In this document: in pieces, positions 35,220-46,472 of the stretch
How the letters are laid out: every line of letters starts with the position of its first letter
Numbering within the stretch: position 1 is the first letter of the stretch
Source: Calvatia gigantea
Taxonomy: Eukaryota; Basidiomycota; Agaricomycetes; Agaricales; Lycoperdaceae
NCBI GenBank assembly: GCA_025093985.1
Contig: JACAAK010000004.1
Span: forward strand, 682,001-746,000
DNA: 64,000 bases
Reading direction: 5' to 3'
Made by a program: the position numbers and the translations under genes
The notes under the pieces: model-generated
Databases searched by the model: none
Told to the model about the DNA's origin: nothing
What the model saw: the letters and a program-made list of their open reading frames with translations, nothing else

Positions 35220-36390
35220 GGAATATGCACCACTCACCCTTCTGATGCTTTCCTCATTGGCAATCTCATCACGTCCACCCGCAGTATTTTCAGGCATGAA
35301 AACAATTTCTCAATCAGCCTCACCCAGAGACTGAGGGATTGATATAGTTTTCCTTTCATGTCCCACCCATTCTTGGCACACAAACAGCCGAACAAGTGCG
35401 ATGATGAGAGAAGAAGCGTCTCCTGGTGACCAGGCGGATAGAGACACGGAGGTGACGGGGTTTGGATGGAGTGGCGAGGAAATGGATGCCGTTCGAACTT
35501 CCCAAGCATGATACTCTTTCCAACGCTGTCAATTTGCCTTCGTCACCCTGGGCGGCTTTTCCAGTTATGGATGATCCTCCCAAGAATGCCGCCACGTGTA
35601 CTGCCTCGTTCGCTCGATATCCCAATGGTTGGATCTCCACTAAGGTCGTCAAGCTCCTGTGTGAATTAGAGCTGTGGAGAAGGATATTGGTTGTTCGCGG
35701 GTAGCTGCTTTCTTCATGCTTTTAGATTTGGGTTGCTGATAGTGCTGCAGGACCGAATCCCTTGAACTCCGACCAAAAATGTTCAAAATTGCTCGAACAG
35801 CATCATCACTGAAACTCTAGGTTTTGACTTGTACGCCTTCGTCAGGTTGTGTGATGGTTGTCGTGTTGTTTCCTAGATTTATACTAGAGTTGAAGAACCG
35901 GATCATCCTCAGTGCGGCCGAGGCTGTGACGCGACATATCTTTGTAAGCGCAGTGTAGGCGACAACGGTACTCGCAGGCTTCACAGTGGACTGAGGTCCA
36001 CGGAAAAGAACTAGGTTAGAAGAAACTAACTACAAGTACAGCTCGGTACGAACCTGAGGTCCACGGAAAAGAACTGGACCTCGAGAATACAGGAGACTAC
36101 GTATAAGTGAGGAAACAGTAATGTACACTTATTTACGAGACAATACAAACAAGACTTTTGCGGCGGAATCGGAACTGAAACAACGGAACGGAACGAATAT
36201 GGAAACCCGAAAATTCTTCATGACATCAGCACATGACGCCGAGCCGCCGATTTTCAACAGGCTGCCGGAGTCATTAGGCGCATTTCGCAATTGTCATACT
36301 CGCACATCATACTGACGTTGGAGAATTAGGGCGGGCGATATCCTGAGAGTGGCGCCACATATGCACGAAGCCGCCCAGACTAGACAACAG
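35220..36390 (+). pseudogene. CCT2 pseudogene 5a
   Basis: Has the 5' part missing in most other copies: the [20 protein letters not shown] exon is recognisable at 35237-35300, and QSASTGE at 35310-35335. It then jumps to exon 9 (ATCATCCTCAGTGCGGCCGA at 35894) and, after a 325-bp insertion in intron 9, to exon 10 (GGGCGGGCGATATCCTGAGA at 36330, the VDDILRAAP region). Exons 3-8 are deleted. Confidence 0.7.
35953..36277. mobile_element. 325-bp insertion in intron 9 of CCT2 pseudogene 5a
   Basis: Intron 9 is 54 bp in the intact gene, but here exon 9 and exon 10 remnants are about 380 bp apart. The extra DNA is bracketed by GCGCA at 35948-35952 and 36278-36282, consistent with a 5-bp target-site duplication. 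Inside it a 22-base unit (CTGAGGTCCACGGAAAAGAA) occurs at about 35991 and 36054. No coding motif and no clear terminal inverted repeat were seen; a solo LTR or short non-autonomous element are possibilities. Confidence 0.4.
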
Positions 36391-36539
36391 AATACACTCG
36401 GTAACGACACCCATCCGCCCGTCCGATACATCTCGATGGTAGGCGTGCATGCTGGTCTTGTTCTACCTTCGTACTCCTTCTCTCACAGGTACTGGACTAC
36501 TTCAACCGGTCTCACTTCGCACTCGGCCCCTTGACAATT

Positions 36540-36900
36540 TACCTCTTTCCCCAAACATATAAGCTATGCCTTTCACCAGCGGATCCTGGGAGCTCACCAA
36601 ATTTCCCGGCGCTTTGGACACTGCAAGCTCTCAATGGACAAAAGAATTGAAGGCCGACAAAACCGAGTGATCCTTCAATGACCGTGCTCTTTATCGCCCC
36701 CCACAATTTCCGACAATGGGCGCTGAGAATGCTTCTGAGGCACGCTGGGAGGGAATCTACGACGTGCGTGAAATATGAGCTTACAATTGCGATTATGGTG
36801 GGGTTTGGGGCGGATGACAAGACATAGTCTTGTGGTGAAGTTGAAAGGCGGACGTTGTGCTGCGGTCAAGGTGTGCTATCATTCCCTCCTGCGAAGAAAC
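36540..36900. repeat. Module-internal block shared by CCT2 pseudogenes 4 and 5
   Basis: Similar to 30900-31160: the (G/A)TGATTCCTCCATGACCG/GATCCTTCAATGACCGT, TGCTTCTGAG and TTTACGACATGC/TCTACGACGTGC blocks and the AGTCTTGTGG motif occur in the same order. It lies between the first and second CCT2 pieces of each module. No reading frame is conserved. Confidence 0.5.
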
Positions 36901-36904
36901 AACA

Positions 36905-38125
36905 ACCAACCCGTCCGCGTAAAAGACCTCATTAGATATTGAGTGTATCCAAATATCAAACCAGACAGAGGCCAGCCGATAGACTTGACTTGATGGAGGT
37001 ATGCCAAAGCCGTCCGACCTCGCCGTTCTCCTTCTCTTATTTTTGCCGGGTTTCACTCTTGGCCAGGCACGGCTTAAACTCACTCAAGCGAGTGAAAACC
37101 GCAAAATCCGGACCGCCAATGCCTGTGTGTCTCCTTCTCCCTATATCTTCCATCTTCAACTCACGACCATTCTACAAGGCCATGGACTCGGACAAACTCA
37201 AAGCGTCCGCCCCCATCTCAAGTCGAAAGAACTAGTAAACTTGCTGAACTCAAATGCATGAAGCACGTGTGTGACCACCATTCCCCACGCAATTGATTTA
37301 GCTTCTGATTCTATGTGTATAAAGAAACGAAAGCCAAAGCGGCGCAAAGGCCTTCCATGGTGTCAATGCCCCCGTGAACCTCCACCTTTTATACAGCTAT
37401 CCCGAGTCCTTCTTCATAAGGAAAGGAACCATGGCAAGGAACAGGCTGATTTCAAAGGCGCATAGGGGCCTTCCTCAATCCCTGGTAAGCCGCCCCCCCC
37501 CCCGTGAAGCTTGGGTTGCGGATTGGTTGGGGAGATCACAAGTAATGAGAAAAGAAGTCAAGTATCTTTTCCTCGTGACGCAAAACTTTCGGCCTTACTA
37601 ACGACCCTCTAGTCCACCAAATTCCCTGACGTAGTAGCAGACGAAGCAGGCTTATTAATGGGCGAAACAGTCGGCGATGCCGAACGATCTCTCCACAACA
37701 GCGCTCTCCCTATCCTCTCACAGTCGAAGAAATGCCCACTGTGGTGGACGCTCGAATTACGCATAAACCAAGTTGTAAGGGGTAGCGAGGGTGAATGTGC
37801 GACTGTGGAAGGGGTACTTGTGAGAGGCACTGCGACAGATTCTGGCGATTTTGGAAGATCGTACCAGGTTCGATTCGACCAATTTTGTGACACGATTGGG
37901 CAACACATTGCGGGAGGGACGAATGCTGGACTCGGTTTGTTAGTTCTGCCTTGTTTCACTTGCTCACCGAATAGTCATGTGTTTGGATGTTGCAGATACG
38001 GACCAAGGAGAAACAACGTCAATAAATACGTTGGGTGTGACGGAGGGCCACAAGTTGAGGGGACAGATCGTGGTGAAAGTGACCCAGGCCACAGAGGTGA
38101 TTATCCGGTTCCTCTCATCGTTATC
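36905..38125 (+). pseudogene. CCT2 pseudogene 5b
   Basis: Exon 4-9 remnants in order: GAGTGTATCCAAATATCA (36940), the ILDKT-like GGTTTCACTCTTGGCC (37049), the MDTDKVK-like CCATGGACTCGGACAAACTC (37181), exon 7 (AAGCCAAAGCGGCGCAAAGG at 37331 to about 37540), exon 8 (37620-37930) and exon 9 (GATACGGACCAAGGAGAAAC at 37996 to 38110). A long frame (37658-38233) covers exons 8-9 by chance shift but is not the CCT2 frame. Confidence 0.75.
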
Positions 38126-38239
38126 CGTTGTGCACGTCATGCTGATAGTGGGAAACCAAGTGGATGTTATCTTGACAGTGATTTGCATAAATGCAAATTA
38201 ACTAATCTAGGTGACAAATTATACTGGTGGTAATAAGAC

Positions 38240-38750
38240 ATTCCTATTCGAGTCTTTCCACCGCCGGTGACTTCATACAACCCAGCTCTACATGCGAGCT
38301 TTTATTTGGCTTAGTGCCTCTTCACGCACAGCCGTTGAGTTTTCTCGATCAATTCCGCTCTGTACTCATTTTCTCGATAGCTTACCTTCTTCCTGATTGC
38401 ATTGCAGAGCATTGCGGAACAGCGGCACAAAAGGGCAAGCTAATAAGTATAAATGTATCTTGACGGGTACTGGGACACAAAAACACGGGACCTGGCCCCA
38501 GCGACCACGCGCCCAAGTTAAAGGCGGTGTATTCGTTGACTTGTGCGAAAACAAAGTTGTTGATTTTGTGTTCATCACTGAGTGATTGGCCACAAATTAG
38601 AAGGCAGATGGCACAAGTAAGTTTGGTGAGAGACGACGACTCAGTACACCTCGTTCTTCAAAATCACAACTACTGCATTTGCGCAGTATACCCATTAGGA
38701 CCTGGATGCAAGAAGTTGGAGTATCATGTAACACAGGCAACATTCGTCGT
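38240..38750. other. Unassigned spacer
   Basis: No match to the other modules was found and no gene motif. Overlapping short open frames occur on both strands (38366-38593), which is expected by chance. Confidence 0.3.
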
Positions 38751-38754
38751 TACT

Positions 38755-39127
38755 TGATATACTTTGATGTTTCGGTTCTATGTGAAAGTTTTCTTACATG
38801 CTCATTGTCACGTAAATCCTGGAATTCTTTCAAGGGTTTAACTACGCCCATGCCAATGGTTCCCCCTTCTAAACCCCACCCATTACAAACAGTCTCCGAG
38901 TTCATCACTAGTGAGGTGGTCCCCTTGGGTTGCTTGTCTAAAACATAGTGGCCCAGTAATCTGCTCAGATAGCAAACCCTCCATCTGACCCTGTTCCTGG
39001 ATGTCTAGGACCACCTGACAAGCCAGAATTGAGTATGTGACCCACTCTATGCTAGTTTGAAGTGAGTTACATTATCCCACAAGTAGTGGAGGGGAGTCAT
39101 ACTCACTGGGATTGTTGAGATGTACAT
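38755..39127 (-). pseudogene. DUF6533 remnant, array copy delta-5, cut by retrotransposon A
   Basis: The 3' flank (TTTCGGTTCTATGT at 38770) and C-terminal exon (CTGTTCCTGGATGTCTAGGA to GACAAGCCAGAATTGAGTA, 38990-39035) match delta-1, -2 and -4. The sequence is lost at 39128 where the LTR of element A begins. It marks the array's right end. Confidence 0.6.
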
Positions 39128-39462
39128 TGTAGACAGTAGCTAAGGGATATCATAGAGGCAGGATGGTAAGAAAGACTTAATTGTCTAAAGTATCTATGCA
39201 TATTACATAGAGCTTATATATCTAATGTCTCTGGTCTGTGTGCCATTCTACCTATACAGGTGAGGTCTTATCTGCCAGTAGCATATACAGAGCATAATGT
39301 GTACTACACATGTATCTAATAGACCATGTAGCCAGCAACCTAGAGTGCAGTCTAGTACTGTGTCCATAGCTCATTATCTCACTTCTAATAGTGAAGTATT
39401 CAAGACCCATTTCAGCTGTAAATAGACTGAACCAACATAGTGGTACAGATCAAGATTCAACA
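39128..39462 (-). repeat. Element A LTR (3' in element orientation)
   Basis: Starts TGTAGACAGTAG and ends GATTCAACA on the plus strand (TG...CA). Compared with 63576-63910 it shows roughly 17 differences by eye, nearly all transitions. The block next to it, CTCCTCCTCACTTGAGGAAG, is the polypurine tract read on the minus strand. Confidence 0.9.
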
Positions 39463-40722
39463 CTCCTCCTCACTTGAGGAAGGGAGATTAATGCTTCAAT
39501 GATCAAGCGGCTTTATCCCATGCTTCAATATCGGACCCAAAAATAAGTCCTAACTTGGGACGGAAGAGGTTTATTTTGGTTATGCCAAGATTCTTTGTAA
39601 AGATATCAGCAGGATTGTCTTGTGAGGACACATCACTAATAATAATTATACCTTCCTCAACTAATTCTCACACATAGTGGTAATGAATATCCACATATTT
39701 TGACTGTTTTTCAACAATGGGATTTTTAGTCCAGAATTTGGACCCATTGTTGTCACCATAGAGAATAGGAGTTGGGTGCTCAATACTGAGCTCCTCCAGA
39801 AGCTGTGACAGCCATTTCACTTGTCATGAAGTGTCAGACAGTTCTTTGTATTCCGCCTTGGTGGACAAAAGTGAAACTGTTTTTTGTTGCTGCAAAGTCC
39901 AGGTGATAGCACCAGATGCAAGCATACAAACATTTCCTGAAACCAATCGGTGGGTTTCAGTATCTTGAGTCCAATCTGAGTCACTGAGGCATTCCAATGT
40001 CACTGTCAGTTTCCCAGTATCACCTTTATATTTCAATGCATAGTTCCTTGTCATAGACAAGTACTTTAATACATGAACTCCAGCACGATAGTGCTTGGGT
40101 GCAGGGTTAGTGGCATGTTGTGCCAGCTTAACTATGGCAAAGGCTATGTTGGGCCTAGTACCAATTATCAAGTACATCAAAGAACCAACCAATTGTTGGT
40201 ACTTTTGATGGAAGGGGGCAGAAGTAGTCTCCTTGTTCATCATGAACTGAAAGCCAGTGGGCAATGGTGTTTTAGCTGCAGCAGACTGTGGAACCTGGAA
40301 GCATGCAAGAATCTTATCCAGGTACTTGACCTGCTGGATGAAGACCTGTCACTTGGAGCAATTCCTTGAGATTTTCATCCCAAGAAATTCTTCACAGGGA
40401 CCATGATCTCTGCATTCCCACTTTTTAGTGAATTTTCCCTTCAACTCTTTGAGGAGGGGGGAATTCTTTGGACCCAAAAAGTTTACATCATCAACATAGA
40501 CAATGGCGACAATCAGCTCATTGGTCTTTGGATGTCTGTAAAAATACACAGCATAGTCAGATTTGCAGCAGATGAAACCTAGCTCAATCATAGATTGGTG
40601 CAATTCCTTCCACCACTGGCAGCTAGCCTGTTTAAGGTCATATATGGCATACTTCAGTCTCCATACCTTTCCCTCTTGCCTGGGAAGTCAGAACCCTTTG
40701 GGCTGTTCCATATAGATCTCTT
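39463..40722 (-). pseudogene. Element A reverse transcriptase C-terminal part and RNase H
   Basis: The reading continues from KLDEEIYMEQPKGF through the YVDD catalytic motif (IVYVDDVNFLG), FLGMKIS, the GSLMYLIIGTRPNIAFAI segment and RNase H (SDSDW, LSTKAEYKEL, YGDNNGS), ending near KNLGITKINLF. Stops at about 40690, 40349, 39824 and 39657 are all TGA in one common frame, with no indel between 40603 and 39824. Element B interrupts it at 40722/40723. Confidence 0.8.
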
Positions 40723-41085
40723 TGTAGAAAATCTGTATAAACTCAGTAACTCATTATACGCACAAGAACTATATATATTAGTCACCTGTATAAACTGGTG
40801 ATAGAATGAGCTTGGATCTGGCTATGGAAGGAAGGATAACATACCTCAGTAACTCATTATATGCACGAGAACTGAGGTATTCAGCTAATGAGACTATGGT
40901 ACTTAAGCAATATCATAAGGCAGGGTCGTATGCGAAAACTTTGTGTATCTAAGAGTCACAGCACTATGTTAAGTGTTCATCTACAAAATAGGTGCCCACC
41001 ATGTAAGTCTAACTGGCACAACAGTGGGTGCTCTGATGGCCAGTATGGCACTCCGCATGTCTCGGAGCGGTTTGGCAATTCAACA
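40723..41085 (-). repeat. Element B 3' LTR
   Basis: TGTAGAAAATCTG...AATTCAACA, 363 bp, the same length as 45530-45892. The about 20 differences are transitions; many exchange CA for TG or CG for TG/CA. Confidence 0.92.
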
Positions 41086-41092
41086 CTCCCCT

Positions 41093-44000
41093 TCAAATCG
41101 TGGAGAGACTGAGCTCAAAGGTGAAATGCTTTACCTTGGGTGAGGGAAGCACCTTGGTGAATACATCGGCAACCATGTCTTCAGTTGGGCAGTAAATAAG
41201 GTGTAGTTTTCCTTCTTCAATGACCCATTGAATGAAGTGATATCAGATGTTGATATGCTTAGTACAAGCATGAAATTGGTGATCACATGCAAGTGCAATG
41301 GTGGACTGGTTATCAGAAAAGAGGGTTGTGGCACCAAGTTGGATGTTGAAGACTTGGGAGACAAGGGAATGGAGCCATAGTGCTTCTTTCGTGGCATGGG
41401 TAGCTGCAATGTATTCAGACTCTGTGGTGGACAGGGTTATGAGTTCCTGTCGTTTAGCACTCCATGAAATGGCACTGCCGTTTATCATAAACGCAAAGCC
41501 AGAAGTAGCATGGCGATCCTCAGCCATATTACCATCAGTGTCGGTGTACCCTTGTGGCTCCTTGTTCGAGCCACCATAAGTGAGCCATAGATCACGTGTC
41601 TTCTTCAAATAATGGAAGACCCGTTTAACAGCCTCCCAGTGAGCCTCCCCTGGGTTCTTGGAGAAACATGATAAGACTTGGATGGCATATGCAATGTCAG
41701 GACGAGTGCCGAGGGCCGCATACATAAGTGTACCAATGGCTTCCTGATATGGGATGCATGCCATATGAACAATGTTGGCTGTGGTTTTGGGAGTGTGGTC
41801 GGAGGTGAGGTGAATAGATGGTTCCATGGGGGAACTGGCAGGTTTTGTGTCCTTAAGGCCAAAGCAGTGGAGGGATGCATCAATATATGACCATTGGAAG
41901 AGTAGTAACTTGCCTTCCTCCCGGATCCTCTTCACCTCAATGCCTAACAGCCAATGTAACTCCCCTAGATCTGTCACCTCTACAAAATCTGCCACCTGTT
42001 TCTTAACCCAATTTATCCGTGTGAGTTTGGTACCTGTGAGCATACAGTTGTCAACATGAACAGTGAGGATAATGAAGTCAGGTGTGATGTTGAGAATGAA
42101 CACACATGGGTCACTATCAGATCACATGAACCCAATGTTGTCAACCAGGATTTCACATAGACATTGATACCAATGTCGCCCTGACTGCTTCAATCCATAG
42201 AGAGTCTTGTGAAGTTGGCAGACCTTGTGAGGATGTTCTGGATCTTCGAAACCAGGTGGTTGCTGCATGTAGATTACTTCATCATCAGTCAGCTTCCCAT
42301 TTAGGTAAGCACCCTTGATATCAATTTGGTGAATCTCCATGTCCCAGGCTGCGGAGATAGCGAGGATCGCTCAGATTGATGCGAGTTTTGCAACTGGTGC
42401 ATAGGTATTGAAATAGTCAATGCCTGGCACTTGGGAGAATCCCTGTGCAACAAGGCATGCCTTGTAGCAGACAGCATTCCCTTGGGCATCTTTCTTGACT
42501 TTGTAAACCCACTTTGATCTGACGACGTTTGCTTTGGATGGCAAGTCTGTGAGTTCCCACATTCCCGCTTGCATCAGTGTAGCATACTCCTCTTCCATCC
42601 CACTATGCTACTGTGGCCAGTCTGGCCTCCTCATGGCCTCCTTCAAGGTCTTTGGCTCCATGGACTTTGCTTCATCCATCTCCAATGAGAATGCCCAAAC
42701 TTCCTCCCAATCTGCCTCTTCAACAAAGGTAACAGCATGGCCTTCGAGAATGTCAAGAGCTTTCTGGCTAGGATTTCGGGTTTGACGTGGGCATTCTATG
42801 GGTGTATTATCATCACCATCTGTGTTGGTGGTGACAGGTTTTGGCTCAGGTGTAGGGTTGGCAGCAGTGGGTATGGTGGTGGGCTCAAGGGTAGATGCTG
42901 AATCCTTGGTACCTTCCAAGGTGAGCATTGATTCATGTCGAATCTCGCTCATTAACTGATCCTCCCCTTTGAGATTTGGATTAGCGAATGTAATGTTCCG
43001 CTCAACGCGAACAGCTCCAGTGTCTGGATACAAGATCCACATGCCATTACTGTCATCATCAAAGCCCAACCATTTCCCTTCCTTGGTGCGTGGATCCAAC
43101 TTATCACCCCCTCCTTGGAAAACCCAACACACCTTGCCCCACTCGTGTAGGTCCTTCAAGTCTGGTCTCTGTTTGTATACCATTTCAAAAGGAGTTTTTT
43201 CTGTGATTACCCTTGTACTAGTCCTATTCATCAACCATACAATGTGCTGTGCACATTCTACCCATAATGATTTCGGAAGCCATGCGATGTGGTTGAGTGC
43301 TTGAACGTGCTCGAGGATAGTACGGTTTCGATGTTCTGCTACGCCATTGTGCTGTGGAGTGTCATGGACAGTAAGTTTGACTTGAGTGCCTCATGATTGT
43401 AGATATTCACAGAAAGCATTCCCTGTATATTTGCTTCCATGGTCTGAGTGTAGTATCTTGATCCAGGCATGGAATTGTGTCTCACACCATGTCTTGAAGG
43501 TTCTGTAGGCCTTTGGGACCTCTGACTTCACTGTAAGGAACCCAATATGGGTTCATCTAGAATAATCATCAGTGAACGTAATGTAGTACTTCTTTCCTTT
43601 TTGAGTCTCAACTGTTGCTGGTCCCCAGACATCAGAGTGAATTTTGGCAGCAAATTCCTTTGCTCCCTCACTATGGCGCTCCTTTGCTACTCCTTTTTGT
43701 GTCAATTTTGCGAACACACATGCCTTGCAGAAGAGTTTGGTACCCCCATCCACTTCTAGTCTCAATCCTATCACCATTCCATCCCTGACTAACTTCTTAG
43801 CTGCATCAGGCATGATGTGACTGAGATGGCAGTGTATCAAATCTAGTGTGAGTATCTCTCCAACAGCATTGACTTCCAGTTCGCCCTCGGCCTCTCTTAG
43901 AATCCTATATAGGCCCTTTCCACTTCGTGGAATTTCTGCGATGTGGGTCCCACTTGGATCATGGATAATACACTTCCTGTTTACAAAGGTTGTTGTAAAT

Positions 44001-45472
44001 CCTGCCTCATCGAGGCAGCCAATTGATACAAGTGTATAGCTGGCCTCTGGGGAGTATAAGACTTTCTTTAGCTGTAATTTTGAGGTTGTTCCTCCATTCG
44101 GTATGTTGAGGATAACATCTCCCTTGCCAATAGCACTGAAATTCTGTTTATTTGCAGCACGGAGAGGTCGTGATGGGGTGCTCTCGAATGTGGTAAAGGC
44201 ATCATGATATGGGAAAATGTGTTGTGATGTCCCTGAGTCAAAAATCTCAATCCGCATTGTGGTAAGTGGTTCCTGGACCTGGCCTACTATGACTTTATTA
44301 CTAATATCACACACATTGGCATCAGAGTCGTCCTCTTTGATGGCTTCCTCAATGAACCACTCCCCTTCAAGATCACCTATTTCCATTGTTATCGACATGG
44401 ACACCCAATCATCATCATCATCCACCCTGGTATCTGCCTCATCATCTTTGGCACTGATCTCTACAGCAAGAGACTCGTCGAAGTCATCTTCAATGATGTT
44501 AGCCGAACTACTACTGCCACCCTTTCCCTTTCCTTGGGGGCTGGTCCCACTACTGTAGTTTCCATCCCGAGTGGTCTTCTTCTTAGGGCATTCACACTGC
44601 CAGTGTCCGAATTCTCCACATTCATGGCACTTCCCCTTTCTTCCACCCTTTTTCAGCTGCCATGCTGGCTTGCCTCCACCTCTGACAAACATGGCATCAT
44701 CTGTATCCAGCTTGGATAAGGATTTCCCAGAATGGTTAGATTGGGTGCGCTCCCATTCGTCACTGATCAGAATGATCAAGACATCAGAGTCTATAGTATG
44801 GTTAAGGGATGAGTGAAGGCGGGTGGCCGAGAGCTGTCCAGATGCGAAATTTGAGAGCCAACGAGGTAGGGAAGATATAACTGTGCTTCGGTAGTCATTG
44901 TCACTGATTTGGACACTGATAGCCAACAATTCATTTTGCTTTGCACTAAGGCCATTCAAGAAGAGTCGAACATCACTCTTGTCTGGGCAATGGGATGCCA
45001 TGAAGTCATGACGAAGGCATGCCTGTGAGAAGGCACCCTTGTAAGTGTATTCCTGAACAACGTTGTCCTATATCATTTTGACACTGGAGCACCGAGCAAT
45101 GGTCATAAGGGTTAAGTCGGGGATTTTTTGGAATAACAGGGATTTTGTGACATGCTCATTTTGGTCCTATGTGTCAATCATCTCCTGGGTGACTGTAGGT
45201 GCAGGAGGTGTCAGAATGGCATCAGGTGAAGGTGAAGGGGTTGTTGATCCCTCTAGTGCCTTTAGTGTACCAGAGGTACTCACAGAGGGTGAGGGCTCAG
45301 CCAGGGTGGGTCCAGGGAGCTTTATGCACTTCTTCGTTCTGTCAAAGTGGCCCCAGAGGCCTCTCATCTCGACTTCGGTCATGAACCTGAGTGAAAACAC
45401 AGCCCAGTTCGTATCTGCCAGCTCGAGTTTGGGAATAGAAGAGGGGAGAGCATTATTCATGGTTGAGGCCAT
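41093..45472 (-). pseudogene. Element B gag-pol polyprotein, eight nonsense codons, no indels
   Basis: ATG at 45472 (MASTMNNALPSSIPKLELAD) starts a single frame that runs to TGA 41095-41093. Domains in order: gag; the zinc knuckle CHECGEFGHWQCEC; protease IFDSGTSQHIF; pre-integrase zinc-binding region; integrase core (TFTDDYSR, LHSDHGSKYTG, HNGVAEHRNRTILE); reverse transcriptase (YNLNGK-type YLNGKL, QPPGFEDP, LYGLKQSGRHW, with VHVDNCML where YVDD is expected); and RNase H (TDTDGNMAEDR, STTESEYIA, SDNQST). In-frame stops lie at 45167, 45068, 43553, 43391, 42608, 42371, 42122 and 41243, and every segment between them keeps the same frame. The catalytic YVDD is altered to HVDN. Confidence 0.92.
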
Positions 45473-45517
45473 AATGTTCGCACAAGCAATAATCTGTATT
45501 AGAATAGCAACAGGTTG

Positions 45518-45529
45518 GGGCCCATAACC
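45518..45529 (-). other. Element B primer-binding site (initiator tRNA-Met anticodon arm)
   Basis: Immediately inside the 5' LTR the minus strand reads GGTTATGGGCCC. It is complementary to the anticodon stem-loop of eukaryotic initiator tRNA-Met (GGGCCCAUAACC), the half-tRNA priming used by many Copia elements. Confidence 0.7.
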
Positions 45530-45892
45530 TGTAGAAAATCTGTATAAACTCAGTAACTCATTATACGCACAAGAACTATATATATTAGTCACCTGTATAA
45601 ACTGGTGATAGAATGAGCTTGGATCTGGCTATGGAAGGAAGGATAACATACCTCAGTAACTTGTTATACACACAAGAACTGAGGTATTTAGCTAATGAGA
45701 CTATGGTACTTAAGCAATATCATAAGGCAGGGTCATATGTGAAAACTTTGTGTATTTAAGAGTCACGGCACTATGTTAAGTGTCCATCTATGAAATAGGT
45801 GCCTACCATGTAAGTCTAACTGGCACAACAGTGGGCGCTCTGATGGCCAGTATGGCACTCTGCATGTCTCGGAGCAGTTTGGCAATTCAACA
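45530..45892 (-). repeat. Element B 5' LTR
   Basis: Same limits (TGTAG...CAACA) and length as 40723-41085. It is followed by target duplication CTCTT. Confidence 0.92.
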
Positions 45893-45917
45893 CTCTTCAT
45901 CCAGTTTGCCATAAAAA
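45893..45917 (-). pseudogene. 25-bp sliver of element A reverse transcriptase between B and C
   Basis: Encodes FYGKLDE on the minus strand, joining IDIKTAY (from 52599 on) to EEIYMEQ (from 40717 down). It includes one copy each of the CTCTT and AAAAA target duplications, leaving only about 20 unique bases between two independent insertions. Confidence 0.88.
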
Positions 45918-46472
45918 TGTTGAGAGAATGAGTAGACATCCCAATGTAATTCACACTACCTAAGTGTGTAGGCATCAGCAGTGGAGGGTAGTTGTATTCA
46001 TCCAGGAGATGGTCCAGTAGGAGAGATGCATGGTAGCAGACATAGTCCTACTTATACCAGCATATTCAGAGAGTCTTGAGGAGAAGGGAAGCGATGCTTA
46101 GAGAAGCTAGCATAGAGGAGAGAAGACATATTGTCTTAGCCCGAAGGCCTACCTAAAGGTATACACAAGAGGCATACATACTACAATGCTACATAAGGGT
46201 ATATATACTAATATCCCTGGTCTGTGCACTCTAAACCCTTACACAGGTGAGGTCTAACTACCAGTAGCATAATTGGAGCATACTGTGTATGACACATGTA
46301 CCAGAAGGTTCCATGCAGAGGGTATAACTGACTACCAGAAGGGCAGTACAACTACTACATACGTAGTCCATGATGGTCTGTTATTATTGACCCTCTGAAG
46401 GTGAAATACTTGAACCCCGTTTCAGCTATAAATAGACTGAACCAACATAGTGGTATGGAGTGAGATTCAACA
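45918..46472 (-). repeat. Element C 3' LTR
   Basis: 555 bp, equal in length to 52044-52598. By eye about 40 differences, all apparently transitions and frequently reciprocal TG/CA. The adjacent CTCCTCCTTACTTGAAGGAG is the polypurine tract complement. Confidence 0.9.

Larger units (their letters stand above)
40723..45892 (-). mobile_element. Copia element B, complete, inserted in element A
   Basis: 363-bp LTRs at both ends, flanked by the 5-bp duplication CTCTT (40718-40722 and 45893-45897). The interior has a primer-binding site, one gag-pol frame and a polypurine tract next to the 3' LTR. Total length is 5,170 bp. It is structurally complete, and only nonsense mutations prevent expression. 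Confidence 0.93.

Noticed and set aside
37658..38233. 191-codon open frame on the plus strand
   Set aside because: It covers CCT2 exon 8-9 remnants in the wrong frame and is a by-product of indels in pseudogene 5b.
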